Source: Psychroserpens luteus (GTDB lineage Bacteria; Bacteroidota; Bacteroidia; Flavobacteriales; Flavobacteriaceae). From it: a DNA stretch of 64,000 bases. Under the pieces are notes generated by a model. It made no database searches. It was not told the origin of the DNA and saw only the letters and a list, made by a program, of their open reading frames with translations. Both the position numbers and the translations under genes were made by a program. Below, piece by piece: positions 1-9,783 of the stretch. The stretch covers positions 434,001 through 498,000 of the forward strand of contig NZ_JADILU010000004.1 in assembly GCF_015319355.1 (NCBI RefSeq), given 5' to 3'. The stretch's first letter is position 1. Every line of letters begins with the position of its first letter.

Positions 1-328
1 CTAATTGTTCCCAAGAACCAATTGTAGTTCTTGCAGAAGATGAATTTTCATTTAAATAGCTATTGTAGATTTCTAATTCATTATAATAAAATTCTGGTGA
101 TGGTAACATTCCGTTTTCATCCATTCTTCTCAGTGCTTGATATTCCCAACGTTTGTATGGCTTGTATCCTTTTCCACGCTCGGTACCAACTTGAGCAAAA
201 TGAGTTTCGGCAACGGTTTGAATGTCTTGTACTGTGTGAGTTCCTTCAGAAATCATCTGTTTGTAATCCTGAGAATACATGGCAGTAACAGACAATAAAA
301 ATATGAGTAGTAAGTAATAATTTTTCAT
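1..328 (-). CDS. Secreted BNR/T9SS-type protein, N-terminal part (gene runs off the window)
   Basis: An open minus-strand frame begins at an ATG at 328-326 and runs off the left edge, so only about 109 residues are seen. It opens with a Sec signal peptide (MKNYYLLLIFLLSVTAMYSQ), followed by a mature N-terminus with VGTERGKGYKPYKRWEYQA and later RTTIGSWEQL. That pattern of a GxGYKxYKRWEY box followed by a GTWE-like box is what I know from the start of large flavobacterial secreted proteins with BNR/sortilin-like propellers and a C-terminal T9SS sorting domain. Neither the propeller nor the sorting domain is in view, so the family is inferred. The product should be exported across the inner membrane. 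There is no stop codon inside the window. Confidence 0.72.
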   Translation of the reverse strand, partial: MKNYYLLLIFLLSVTAMYSQDYKQMISEGTHTVQDIQTVAETHFAQVGTERGKGYKPYKRWEYQALRRMDENGMLPSPEFYYNELEIYNSYLNENSSSARTTIGSWEQL

Positions 329-489
329 TTTCAATAGTGATTTTTTTAATTTGAATTACAATAAGGAATTCCATACACTAATCTACTGTTCAGAAAAGCA
401 TATAATTCTCTAGAAATTACTTATTATTGTTTACAATTTTTTTTACTAAAGTAAGACAATTACATTAAAACACTGTTAAAACAACCTAT

Positions 490-1926
490 ATGTCGACAAA
501 CGTCATTATTCTACTTATTCTAGCCTATTTTGGTGTATTAGTTTTGATTTCTTACCTCACGGGAAAAACATCTGGAAATGCAGCTTTTTTCAAAGCAAAC
601 AAACAATCACCTTGGTATGTTGTTGCTTTTGGGATGATAGGTGCATCACTCTCTGGTGTCACATTTATCTCTGTACCTGGTTGGATTGAAGCATCTCAAT
701 TTAGCTATATGCAAGTTGTACTTGGCTATATTGTTGGTTACTTAGTTATTGGAACCGTTCTCTTACCGCTATATTATAGATTAAACCTGACATCAATTTA
801 CAGCTATTTAGAAACTAGATTTGGGAATTATGCCTACAAAACTGGAGCTTCTTTCTTTTTAATTTCTAGAATTATTGGCGCTAGTTTTAGATTATATCTC
901 GTTGCCAATGTTTTACAAATCATACTATTTGATGATTTAGGCGTTAGCTTTTGGCAAACAGTGACTATCACTGTTTTACTAATTTGGCTTTACACGTTCA
1001 AATCTGGTATTAAGACTATCGTTTGGACAGATACACTTCAAACACTGTTTATGTTAATAGCAGTTGGTGTAGCCATCTATTATGTAAGTGACTCCTTAGA
1101 TATTCAAGGTGGAAATATCCTAAGCTACGTATTAGATAGTGATCTTTCAAAAGTCTTCTTTTTTGAAGATTTTAAATCTGCTAATTATTTCTGGAAACAG
1201 TTTATCTCTGGTGCTTTTATTGCCATTGTAATGACTGGATTAGACCAAGATATGATGCAAAAAAACCTAACCTGTAGAACATTAAAGGATGCTCAAAAAA
1301 ACATGTTTTGGTTCACCATTGTACTTACAATAGTAAACTTTGTATTTTTAAGTTTAGGCCTTTTACTTACTGTTTATGCGCAACAAAATGGAATTGACGC
1401 TCATAAAGATGATTTGTTTCCAATTTTAGCTAAAAATCATTTAGGCATTACTGTATTTGTCTTTTTCTTACTAGGTTTAATTGCTGCTGCTTATAGTAGT
1501 GCAGATAGTGCTTTGACATCACTAACAACATCGTTTAGTATAGACATCTTGGATATAGAGAAAAAATATTCCGAAGAAAAACAAGTAACGATTAGAAAAC
1601 GAATTCATATTGCTATTTCTTTTGTACTTATCTTAGTCATTATAGGATTTAAATATATCATTCAAGATGAAAGTGTGATACAAAAACTATTTGTGTTTGC
1701 AGGATATACTTATGGACCATTACTTGGTTTGTATGCTTTTGGACTATTTACAACTTGGAATGTCAAAGACAAAATAGTACCAATCGTTGCTGTCTTATCG
1801 CCAATTTTATCCTACATCATAAGTGTGAACAGCTTAAAATGGCTTGGATTTGAATTTGGTTTCTTTATCCTAATCTTAAATGGATTTCTTACCTTTTTAG
1901 GTTTAGTATTGATTCGTAGACAATAG
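490..1926 (+). CDS. Sodium:solute symporter (SSS family)
   Basis: 478 residues, almost wholly hydrophobic, with about 13 predicted membrane helices, which fits the SSS family. The start reads MSTNVIILLILAYFGVLVLI, an outward N-terminal helix. GASLSGVTFISVPGW (about residue 50) and GLIAAAYSSADSALTSL (about 330) match the conserved helices that form the sodium and substrate sites of SSS carriers. The family imports sugars, amino acids, nucleosides or sialic acid with Na+; the substrate here cannot be told. The 3' end overlaps by 24 bp the 3' end of the convergent CoA-binding gene, so there is no room for an ordinary terminator between them. The preceding 160 bp is AT-rich leader. Confidence 0.9.
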   Translation: MSTNVIILLILAYFGVLVLISYLTGKTSGNAAFFKANKQSPWYVVAFGMIGASLSGVTFISVPGWIEASQFSYMQVVLGYIVGYLVIGTVLLPLYYRLNLTSIYSYLETRFGNYAYKTGASFFLISRIIGASFRLYLVANVLQIILFDDLGVSFWQTVTITVLLIWLYTFKSGIKTIVWTDTLQTLFMLIAVGVAIYYVSDSLDIQGGNILSYVLDSDLSKVFFFEDFKSANYFWKQFISGAFIAIVMTGLDQDMMQKNLTCRTLKDAQKNMFWFTIVLTIVNFVFLSLGLLLTVYAQQNGIDAHKDDLFPILAKNHLGITVFVFFLLGLIAAAYSSADSALTSLTTSFSIDILDIEKKYSEEKQVTIRKRIHIAISFVLILVIIGFKYIIQDESVIQKLFVFAGYTYGPLLGLYAFGLFTTWNVKDKIVPIVAVLSPILSYIISVNSLKWLGFEFGFFILILNGFLTFLGLVLIRRQ

Positions 1927-2265
1927 TACCAAGGTACAAGCTTCTTCAAAATAAATATTCTCTTGTTTTAGGATATTTTGGAATTCTGGGTTTTCGGTTC
2001 CTGGATTGAAAATAATACGCTTTGGATGAAGTCCAATTATGTAATCATAATATTCCTTTTGACGTTGCGGATTAAGGTACAAAGTCACTGTATCAATATT
2101 CTTGTAAGGCATTAAATTAGTATCGATATTTACACCTGCTACTTGTCCTTCCCTCAAACCAAAAGCAACCACTTCATGATTGTAACGGTTCAATCTATTT
2201 ATTGCGATATTAGAATAACGCTCTGGTTTTAAAGATGCTCCTATGACTAATGTTTTCTTACTCAT
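1903..2265 (-). CDS. CoA-binding domain protein (YccU-like)
   Basis: 120 residues, the usual length for single-domain CoA-binding proteins of the YccU type. A Rossmann-like start, KTLVIGASLKPERYSNIA, supplies the nucleotide-binding loop. It is followed by VVAFGLREG and by DTVTLYLNPQRQKEYYDYI and KRIIFNPGTEN, which match the conserved blocks of the family (PF13380). Proteins like this bind CoA in structures, but their cellular role is not settled. The gene is alone on the minus strand, and its end overlaps the convergent symporter gene by 24 bp. Confidence 0.88.
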   Translation of the reverse strand: MSKKTLVIGASLKPERYSNIAINRLNRYNHEVVAFGLREGQVAGVNIDTNLMPYKNIDTVTLYLNPQRQKEYYDYIIGLHPKRIIFNPGTENPEFQNILKQENIYFEEACTLVLLSTNQY

Positions 2266-2352
2266 GTGTATTTGATTTTTTACAAAATTAAAACTCTTCT
2301 ATAGAATTTGAATCTCAAAATGTTAAAACCATGTTAACAAGTGTTAAAAGGA

Positions 2353-2377
2353 GTAACAATATAAAGAAACCGTCGTC
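2353..2377 (+). promoter_or_regulatory. Putative ECF-sigma promoter of the beta-barrel gene
   Basis: GTAAC at 2353-2357 is followed after 16 nt by CGTC at 2374-2377. This is the classic ECF layout (AAC-type -35, CGTC -10). The same arrangement lies upstream of the serine hydrolase (32098), the DUF6249 gene (45858) and the ECF sigma gene itself (45786-45811, minus strand). A start of transcription near 2384 would put the whole CAAT repeat in the 5' leader. It was found by eye and has not been tested. Confidence 0.6.
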
Positions 2378-2396
2378 TATAAATTAACAATCATTT

Positions 2397-4946
<2,550 letters not shown>

Positions 4947-5017
4947 TAGTAAAGCAAATTTAATAGCCTACATATAATAGTTGATGGTTAGTGTTAATGT
5001 TTGGTTATTAAATAAGA

Positions 5018-5045
5018 AAGCCCAAAACGTCAAGTTTTGGGCTTT
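5018..5045 (+). terminator. Rho-independent terminator after the barrel gene
   Basis: An 11-bp perfect stem (AAGCCCAAAAC / GTTTTGGGCTT) with a 5-nt loop is followed by T-rich sequence, 72 bp after the stop codon at 4946. Confidence 0.85.
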
Positions 5046-5179
5046 TGTTTTACACGATTAATCACAATAAAGTGTTAAAGTATAGGCGCTTATGTAAGAT
5101 ATCAGTTCTAATCACGACAAAATCCATATTCATAATAATTGGTTTATTATAAATTAATCCATTTAGTAAACAATACTAT

Positions 5180-5230
5180 AATTGATTAATAGCAAGGAAG
5201 CCCGTAGTTAATTCTACGGGCTTTTTTTTT
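5180..5230 (+). terminator. Isolated terminator preceded by ATTGATTAATAGC
   Basis: A 10-bp stem (AAGCCCGTAG / CTACGGGCTT) is followed by a run of nine or more T. It lies in a gene-free region, with no open frame leading into it. The 13-mer ATTGATTAATAGC precedes the stem by 5 nt and recurs before the next hairpin at 5571. The pairing suggests the 3' end of a short untranslated transcript. Confidence 0.7.
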
Positions 5231-5532
5231 ATGCTGAAATTTTAAAACATCAAAATACCATTTCTTGTTTGAAATCTCTATAAAATAAAATGATGATTTT
5301 TTTACTTTATACAAAGTAGAAAAATAAAGCATAGCCTTAGTTACGGTTTCTTTTTATCCTGAAGAAGAAAGTAAAAAATGCGTTTTATTATAGTTATTTT
5401 GAATATGAACTGGTATAATGTTAATTGATAGTTAAAAATGTTAACGTATGTAATAAAAAGCAAATTTGAGCGTCTTATGGTTGTGATAAGTTTTCAAGTT
5501 AATCAGTTTAACACATCATAATTTAATGGTTA

Positions 5533-5602
5533 TAGTTTTAGTGTAAAGTTAAATTGATTAATAGCAGAAAAATCCCGAAACGAAAGTTTTGGGATTTTTT
5601 GT
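5533..5602 (+). ncRNA. Candidate small RNA with intrinsic terminator
   Basis: TAGTTTTA at 5533-5540 resembles the Bacteroidota -7 box (TAnnTTTG, 7 of 8). It is followed by the 13-mer ATTGATTAATAGC (5553-5565), then by an 11-bp stem (AATCCCGAAAC / GTTTTGGGATT, 5571-5596) and a T run. The same order occurs at 13692-13778. The lengths imply a very short transcript of roughly 55 nt. This is a prediction only; it could equally be the terminator of a longer transcript from the 5230-5530 region. Confidence 0.35.
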
Positions 5603-5758
5603 TTTTGATAGAAATATGAGAAGACTCAAGCGCCTGCATTAAAAAAATAATATGCTCAAGGATAAGCTTACAATTAGTAATGTAAAACCGTACTATAAAA
5701 AGCACATTAATTAATATTTTTGATTTAACATGTAATCTAAACTCTTAAAACCGGTTTT

Positions 5759-7238
5759 ATGAAAAACATCAATTTTAAGTCAATTATTATTTTAACAATA
5801 GTTGCATTAGCTTTTTTCTCTTGTCAAAAGGAAGATGATGCTACAGCACCTGAAAATATTAACGAAAGATTTAAAGTACCATCAATTGATGCTGCAAAAT
5901 TTCATTTTGAAAAAAATAATAAAATACCAATTCTCGGCGGTGATAACAATGGAGTTTAGAGCTGATGAAGCAGAGATGACCATTAAATGGGATGAATCAA
6001 CACCAAAAAAATATAAGGAACCAACGCAAACTATACCTCAACAAGTTGATATTCTTTACACACCAATATCACTCAATACAGGAGGTAATGCTAAAATGTT
6101 CCTTGGATCAATAGATGATGATAGCACAATAGATTCTAAGTATATATTTTTAATCTATACAACTCCAAACAACCCCAACTTATTTTCAGGATATGTTTTC
6201 ATCTATGATTTAGACGGTAATCTGGAAAACCTCTCTAAATATGAAGAAGGAATTAAAATTGCAGTAGCTCCAAATAGTAGAATGGCTTCAAGAGATGGCG
6301 GTGGTTTTACAATGGGAGAGCTTTTAGATTTTATAGGTGGTGACTGGTTTGGATTAACAGGTTTTATAGAAAATGATTTAGTCAATGTATATTGGCCAGA
6401 GTTTACTGATGTAGAAGATACCGGTGGAGGTTATACAGACTGGTTTAACCCAAACATATCAATTCCTGCAACTGGAAATGGCGGAGGAAGTAGTGGAGGA
6501 AATGGTGGAAGCAATACTAATGATCCAGACATGGATATTATAGTTTGGTGGCAACCTATAACCATTTTTGCACATGGTATCTCAATTAGTAATGCTATAG
6601 AAGTAGATTTAGGTTCTATAGAAGATAATTGGCTTCAAAATACTGCTACACAAGAACAATTAAATGCCATTGCAAACTATATAAATAGTTTAAATCAAAC
6701 TGAAGCCGATGGTTATAATCAAGGGGATATTGATTTTGTAGTAGCAGCCATCATGGCTTTGGTTAATGGTGAGATTGATAATTTTGAAAATTATTTTAAC
6801 CCAACAAATGTACCACCCGACTGTGAAAGTTTTGACTATCATAAAATTGGTGGGACCAATTGGCAATGTGCAGCTGTAATTGGAATACATGAATTATTTA
6901 CAATTGTAAACTGGGATTGTATTGGCGTGGAAATGGGTATCTTTCACCAAGCATTATATTTCCAGCTACCAATAAATTCACAATTTTTATTAAATAGTGG
7001 CAGTACAGCAACAGATTCAGCTATTTTATTACAATTAGGTTTTGAAAATTTCGATAATTGGTACAATGAAAATGGTTGCAATACAACACCAACAAATATG
7101 TCTCAAATTTTACTTGATTTCATAAAAGATGAATTTGAATATGTTGGCGGGAATGTTACTTTGACACCTCCAGATGGATTTAATGAGGCACCGACACTCT
7201 ACAAATATCAATGGTTCGGTTATGGCAATTGTAATTAA
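5759..7238 (+). pseudogene. Lipoprotein gene split by a +1 frameshift
   Basis: The gene starts with a lipoprotein signal peptide (MKNINFKSIIILTIVALAFFSC, Cys at 22) but stops at TAG 5957-5959 after 66 residues. The next frame is open to 7238 and continues naturally: RADEAEMTIKWDEST, a Gly/Ser linker (NGGGSSGGNGGSN), then a C-terminal region with CESFDYHKIGGTNWQC and WYNENGC. Skipping one T at GTT-TAG-A would join the halves exactly. ATG 5949 could instead restart translation, but without a signal peptide. I do not recognise the family; it resembles flavobacterial secreted proteins with variable C-termini. I call it a broken gene, although programmed frameshifting or a sequencing error are alternatives. 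Small membrane ORFs follow directly. Confidence 0.6.
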
Positions 7239-7245
7239 TGAAGTT

Positions 7246-7431
7246 ATGAGAAAAATATATATAGCATTAATTTTAACTGTGGTTCTTATTATCGTGCTCT
7301 ATTTTTTTGGGGTTCAAAAAACATCTACCATTTCGGTTGATTGGACTTCTTTTAAAATAAAAATGAAATATTTTATTGGCTTGATATTATTATATTTCAT
7401 TTCCATTATTATACTGTACAAAATCAAATAA
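7246..7431 (+). CDS. Small two-helix membrane protein
   Basis: 61 residues from ATG 7246, 7 bp after the preceding stop. Two hydrophobic segments (YIALILTVVLIIVLYFFGV, and YFIGLILLYFISIIIL near the C-terminus) flank a short polar stretch, so the product should span the inner membrane twice. I know no family for it. A position right behind a secreted protein with a variable tail is where an immunity or accessory gene would sit, but that is inference. After its TAA stop the same frame stays open to 7620 (see the remnant entry). Confidence 0.5.
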   Translation: MRKIYIALILTVVLIIVLYFFGVQKTSTISVDWTSFKIKMKYFIGLILLYFISIIILYKIK

Positions 7432-7620
7432 AATCTAAACGAAGCAGAACAAATAGCATATAATAACACCTGTGTTAATGGAGGAATAATAATTGGCACT
7501 CCTCATTGGAATACGAATGTCTCATATGAAGTTTTATCTGATGAAGTAATTGAAGCTGTAAACGACGGAGTGTTAAAATATATTAATTCTTCTGGTAACT
7601 TAGTTCATACAAATTTATAA
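7432..7620 (+). pseudogene. Orphan coding remnant continuing the same frame past a stop
   Basis: From 7432 to the TAA at 7618-7620 there are 62 sense codons with no start codon. The reading NLNEAEQIAYNNTCVNGG, then GTPHWNTNVSYEVLSDE, then VLKYINSSGNLVHTNL is typical soluble-protein composition. It is in the frame of the preceding 61-residue ORF, separated only by its stop. I read it as the leftover C-terminus of a related secreted protein or effector. Function unknown. Confidence 0.4.
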
Positions 7621-7622
7621 TT

Positions 7623-7754
7623 ATGATTTTAAGAATTTTTATCCTAGCACTTATAATAATTGCACTGAAAACTAAATTTATCAAAACAAAAGAAATTATA
7701 CTAGAATCTTTAAAAACTATTAATAACTATGAATTTTATAACCCAATCAAATAG
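7623..7754 (+). CDS. Very small possible membrane ORF
   Basis: 43 codons from ATG 7623, starting MILRIFILALIIIALKTKF, one hydrophobic helix followed by a Lys-rich tail. It begins 3 bp after the remnant above and overlaps the next ORF by 26 bp. Nothing but the position and the hydrophobic start supports it. Confidence 0.25.
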   Translation: MILRIFILALIIIALKTKFIKTKEIILESLKTINNYEFYNPIK

Positions 7755-7935
7755 CAACACATATGAAACAACAGTAGATCTTGGAGCAACGCATACTTTT
7801 GCAATTCTCGCTAGTGTTATGTCTTATTTGATAGCTGCATTAATAGGTATATTATTACTAATAATAATGTTTAAATTTATTAAATATTTAAATCTTAAAA
7901 TAAAATATATAACGAAAGAGCTTAATAATGAATGA
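7729..7935 (+). CDS. Small single-helix membrane protein
   Basis: 68 residues: a polar N-terminus (MNFITQSNSNTYETTVDLGA), one long hydrophobic segment (LIAALIGILLLIIMFKFI, about 35-52) and a basic, Lys/Asn-rich tail. It is probably an inner-membrane protein with one helix. It is the last plus-strand ORF before the terminator at 7968. Family not recognised, and it may be part of the decayed cluster that starts at 5759. Confidence 0.4.
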   Translation: MNFITQSNSNTYETTVDLGATHTFAILASVMSYLIAALIGILLLIIMFKFIKYLNLKIKYITKELNNE

Positions 7936-7967
7936 TGTCATTGGTGATATTAACTAACTTAATAGAA

Positions 7968-7998
7968 AAATCCCAAAGTTTAATCTTTGGGATTTTTT
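7968..7998. terminator. Intrinsic terminator between convergent genes
   Basis: An 11-bp stem (AAATCCCAAAG / CTTTGGGATTT) with a 6-nt loop and a following T run serves the plus-strand ORFs. The last codons of the convergent minus-strand gene (stop at 7980) are encoded inside the hairpin. Confidence 0.8.
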
Positions 7999-8285
7999 AT
8001 TTTAGATCGTTTCAATGTTTTAAAAAGTTGGAGAACTATAAAAGATTGAATTGCTATATTAAGAATAGTCAAAACAATACCAATCCAAGCCTCTCTTGCA
8101 TAAAAAGGCAACTCTCTGCCAAAAATATTGATTGGCATGCTAAAAACTTGAATAAGCGAACCTGTCACCAAACTTAATTTCACTCCTAGAAAAGATATAT
8201 TTTCCGAAGAAAAAAAAGAGTTTCCAACTCCTAATAAGATTTCAAATATTAGGAGGAGAAAGAATATTTTTAAGAATAGTTTCAA
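7980..8285 (-). CDS. Small membrane protein, unknown function
   Basis: 101 residues with three or so hydrophobic segments: KLFLKIFFLLLIFEILLGVG at the start, a middle one around LVTGSLIQVFSMPI, and GIVLTILNIAIQSFIVLQLF near the end, then a basic tail. The start must be TTG at 8285: an in-frame TAA lies immediately upstream and no ATG occurs before residue 50. The C-terminal codons overlap the terminator hairpin at 7968. An ATA/AAT trinucleotide tract sits about 10 bp upstream of the start. No family recognised. Confidence 0.55.
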   Translation of the reverse strand: MKLFLKIFFLLLIFEILLGVGNSFFSSENISFLGVKLSLVTGSLIQVFSMPINIFGRELPFYAREAWIGIVLTILNIAIQSFIVLQLFKTLKRSKIKNPKD

Positions 8286-8294
8286 TTAAATTTT

Positions 8295-8317
8295 ATAATA
8301 ATAATAATAATAATAAT
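8295..8317. repeat. (ATA)n trinucleotide tract
   Basis: About 23 bp of perfect ATA repeat lie 10 bp upstream of the minus-strand TTG start at 8285. It is outside coding sequence, in the leader or promoter position. Confidence 0.9.
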
Positions 8318-8448
8318 GAGGTTGTCTAAAATTATCGTCTGTCACATTGAGAATCACTTTGCCTTTGTTTGTGTTTTTCACCAACAAATTCTTAAAACCA
8401 TTTTTTTGAGGTTTCTTTATAAATTCTATGGTTGTGGATATTAAATAT

Positions 8449-8476
8449 GAGATTCCTGCCTGCGCAGGAATTAGTG
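8449..8476. repeat. REP-like palindrome (ATTCCTGCCTGCGCAGGAAT type)
   Basis: ATTCCTGCCTGCGCAGGAAT is a near-perfect palindrome lying directly after the 3' end of the KAS III gene. Related copies are at 9747-9770 and, as an inverted pair, at 44675-44741. A more diverged match lies inside pdhC (about 55706-55730). Confidence 0.7.
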
Positions 8477-9487
8477 TTACCATTTAATAATTACACTTCC
8501 CCAAGTAAAACCACTCCCAAAAGCAGCCAATACAACCGTATCTCCTTCTTTTATTTTGCCTTCTAGCCAAGCTTCGGTTAAAGCTATTGGAATAGATGCA
8601 GCAGTCGTATTACCATATTTTTGGATGTTATTAAAAACCTGATCATCTTCTAATTTAAACTTACGTTGTATAAATTGAGCGATACGTAAATTAGCTTGAT
8701 GCGGAATCAACATATCAATATCATCAACCTCTAAGTTGTTTTTCATTAAGCCTTCCATAATCACTTCACTAAAACGAACCACTGCATTTTTAAATACAAA
8801 TTGTCCATTCATGTGCGGGAAATAACTTTCGTCATTAGGATCATTGTCTGCTAAAATATCACTCACCCAACGCTTACCCATTCCCGGAGCAACCAATACT
8901 AATTCTTCAGCATGTTCTCCTTGAGAGTGTAAGTGTGTAGATAATATTCCTTTACTCGTATCTTCTTCTCTTGTTAATACTGCAGCTCCTGCTCCATCTC
9001 CAAAAATCACGGTAACTCCTCGTCCGCGAGTTGTTTTATCTAATCCGTGAGAATGTAATTCACTACCAATCACAAGAATATTTTTATACATGCCTGTTTT
9101 GATAAAATTATCTGCCACAGCAATCGCATATACAAATCCAGAACATTGGTTACGTACATCTAAAGCGCCTACCGTTTTAATATCTAAAGCATGTTGTACT
9201 TGCACACCTGGACCAGGAAAATACATATCTGGACTTAAGGTTGCGAAGATGATGAAATCAATATCATCTTTATCAATTCCAGAGCGTTCTATCGCAATTT
9301 TAGCAGCTTTCACTCCCATTCCTGCAGTAGTATCTTCAGATCCTGCAATTGCCCAACGACGCTCTTTGATGCCTGTGCGTTCTTGGATCCATTCATCATT
9401 AGTATCCATCATTTTGGATAAATCATCATTTGTCACAACATTGTCTGGAACGTAATGTCCCAAACCTATAATCTTGGAATTGTACAT
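8477..9487 (-). CDS. fabH: 3-oxoacyl-ACP synthase III (KAS III)
   Basis: 336 residues, full length for KAS III. The catalytic triad is present: Cys115 in NQCSGF, His263 in IPHQANLRIAQ and Asn293 in YGNTTAAS. The start MYNSKIIGLGHYVPDNVVTN and the EWIQERTGIKERRW box are typical. The enzyme condenses an acyl-CoA primer with malonyl-ACP to start fatty-acid synthesis in the cytosol. It stands alone rather than in the usual plsX-fabH pair, so it may be the second KAS III that flavobacteria often carry; the symbol is therefore tentative. A 297-bp intergenic stretch separates it from the divergent htpG. Confidence 0.88.
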   Translation of the reverse strand: MYNSKIIGLGHYVPDNVVTNDDLSKMMDTNDEWIQERTGIKERRWAIAGSEDTTAGMGVKAAKIAIERSGIDKDDIDFIIFATLSPDMYFPGPGVQVQHALDIKTVGALDVRNQCSGFVYAIAVADNFIKTGMYKNILVIGSELHSHGLDKTTRGRGVTVIFGDGAGAAVLTREEDTSKGILSTHLHSQGEHAEELVLVAPGMGKRWVSDILADNDPNDESYFPHMNGQFVFKNAVVRFSEVIMEGLMKNNLEVDDIDMLIPHQANLRIAQFIQRKFKLEDDQVFNNIQKYGNTTAASIPIALTEAWLEGKIKEGDTVVLAAFGSGFTWGSVIIKW

Positions 9488-9667
9488 AGTAATTTGATAT
9501 TAAATAAGTATTGCAATTTAACTATTTAAGCACTAAGATTTTTGAAACTCAAACGTATTCGTTATGCATGCATAGTATTCTGTTTTCTTCGGAAATAGGA
9601 ATTAATAATAACCCTATGAAATTTTAAGCAAGAAATTGAAGTTTTTACATTTCCGAAGTAAAAATTG

Positions 9668-9703
9668 TGTCAGTTTGTCACATTATAAGCATTGGTACTT
9701 TTA
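9668..9703 (+). promoter_or_regulatory. Possible htpG promoter with direct TGTCA repeats
   Basis: TGTCA occurs twice, 3 nt apart (9668-9672 and 9676-9680), overlapping a TTTG (-33 type). After an 18-nt spacer comes TACTTTTA (9696-9703), 7 of 8 matching the Bacteroidota -7 box. It is about 80 bp upstream of the htpG start. The repeated TGTCA may be an operator for stress control; this is inference. Confidence 0.4.
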
Positions 9704-9746
9704 TTGCCTAGTCTATTACAAGTAATTGAAAACTAATATTAATACA

Positions 9747-9770
9747 ATTCTTGCCTTTGCAGGAATGACA
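9747..9770. repeat. REP-like palindrome
   Basis: ATTCTTGCCTTTGCAGGAAT followed by GACA, the same family as the element at 8449, sits just upstream of htpG. Confidence 0.65.
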
Positions 9771-9783
9771 AATAAATTAAATC

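Larger units (their letters stand above)
5046..5758. other. Gene-poor intergenic region
   Basis: About 700 bp without a convincing coding sequence. It holds two isolated intrinsic terminators (5198-5230, 5571-5602), each preceded by ATTGATTAATAGC. The remainder is AT-rich, with no frame showing protein-like composition. Confidence 0.6.

Noticed and set aside
8286-8483. Minus-strand ORF of 65 codons
   Set aside because: It is made of the REP element (IPAQAGIS) and the translated ATA tract (a Tyr run), with no protein-like remainder.
9090-9455. 121-codon plus-strand ORF
   Set aside because: It lies wholly antisense within the KAS III gene, whose catalytic motifs are complete on the other strand.
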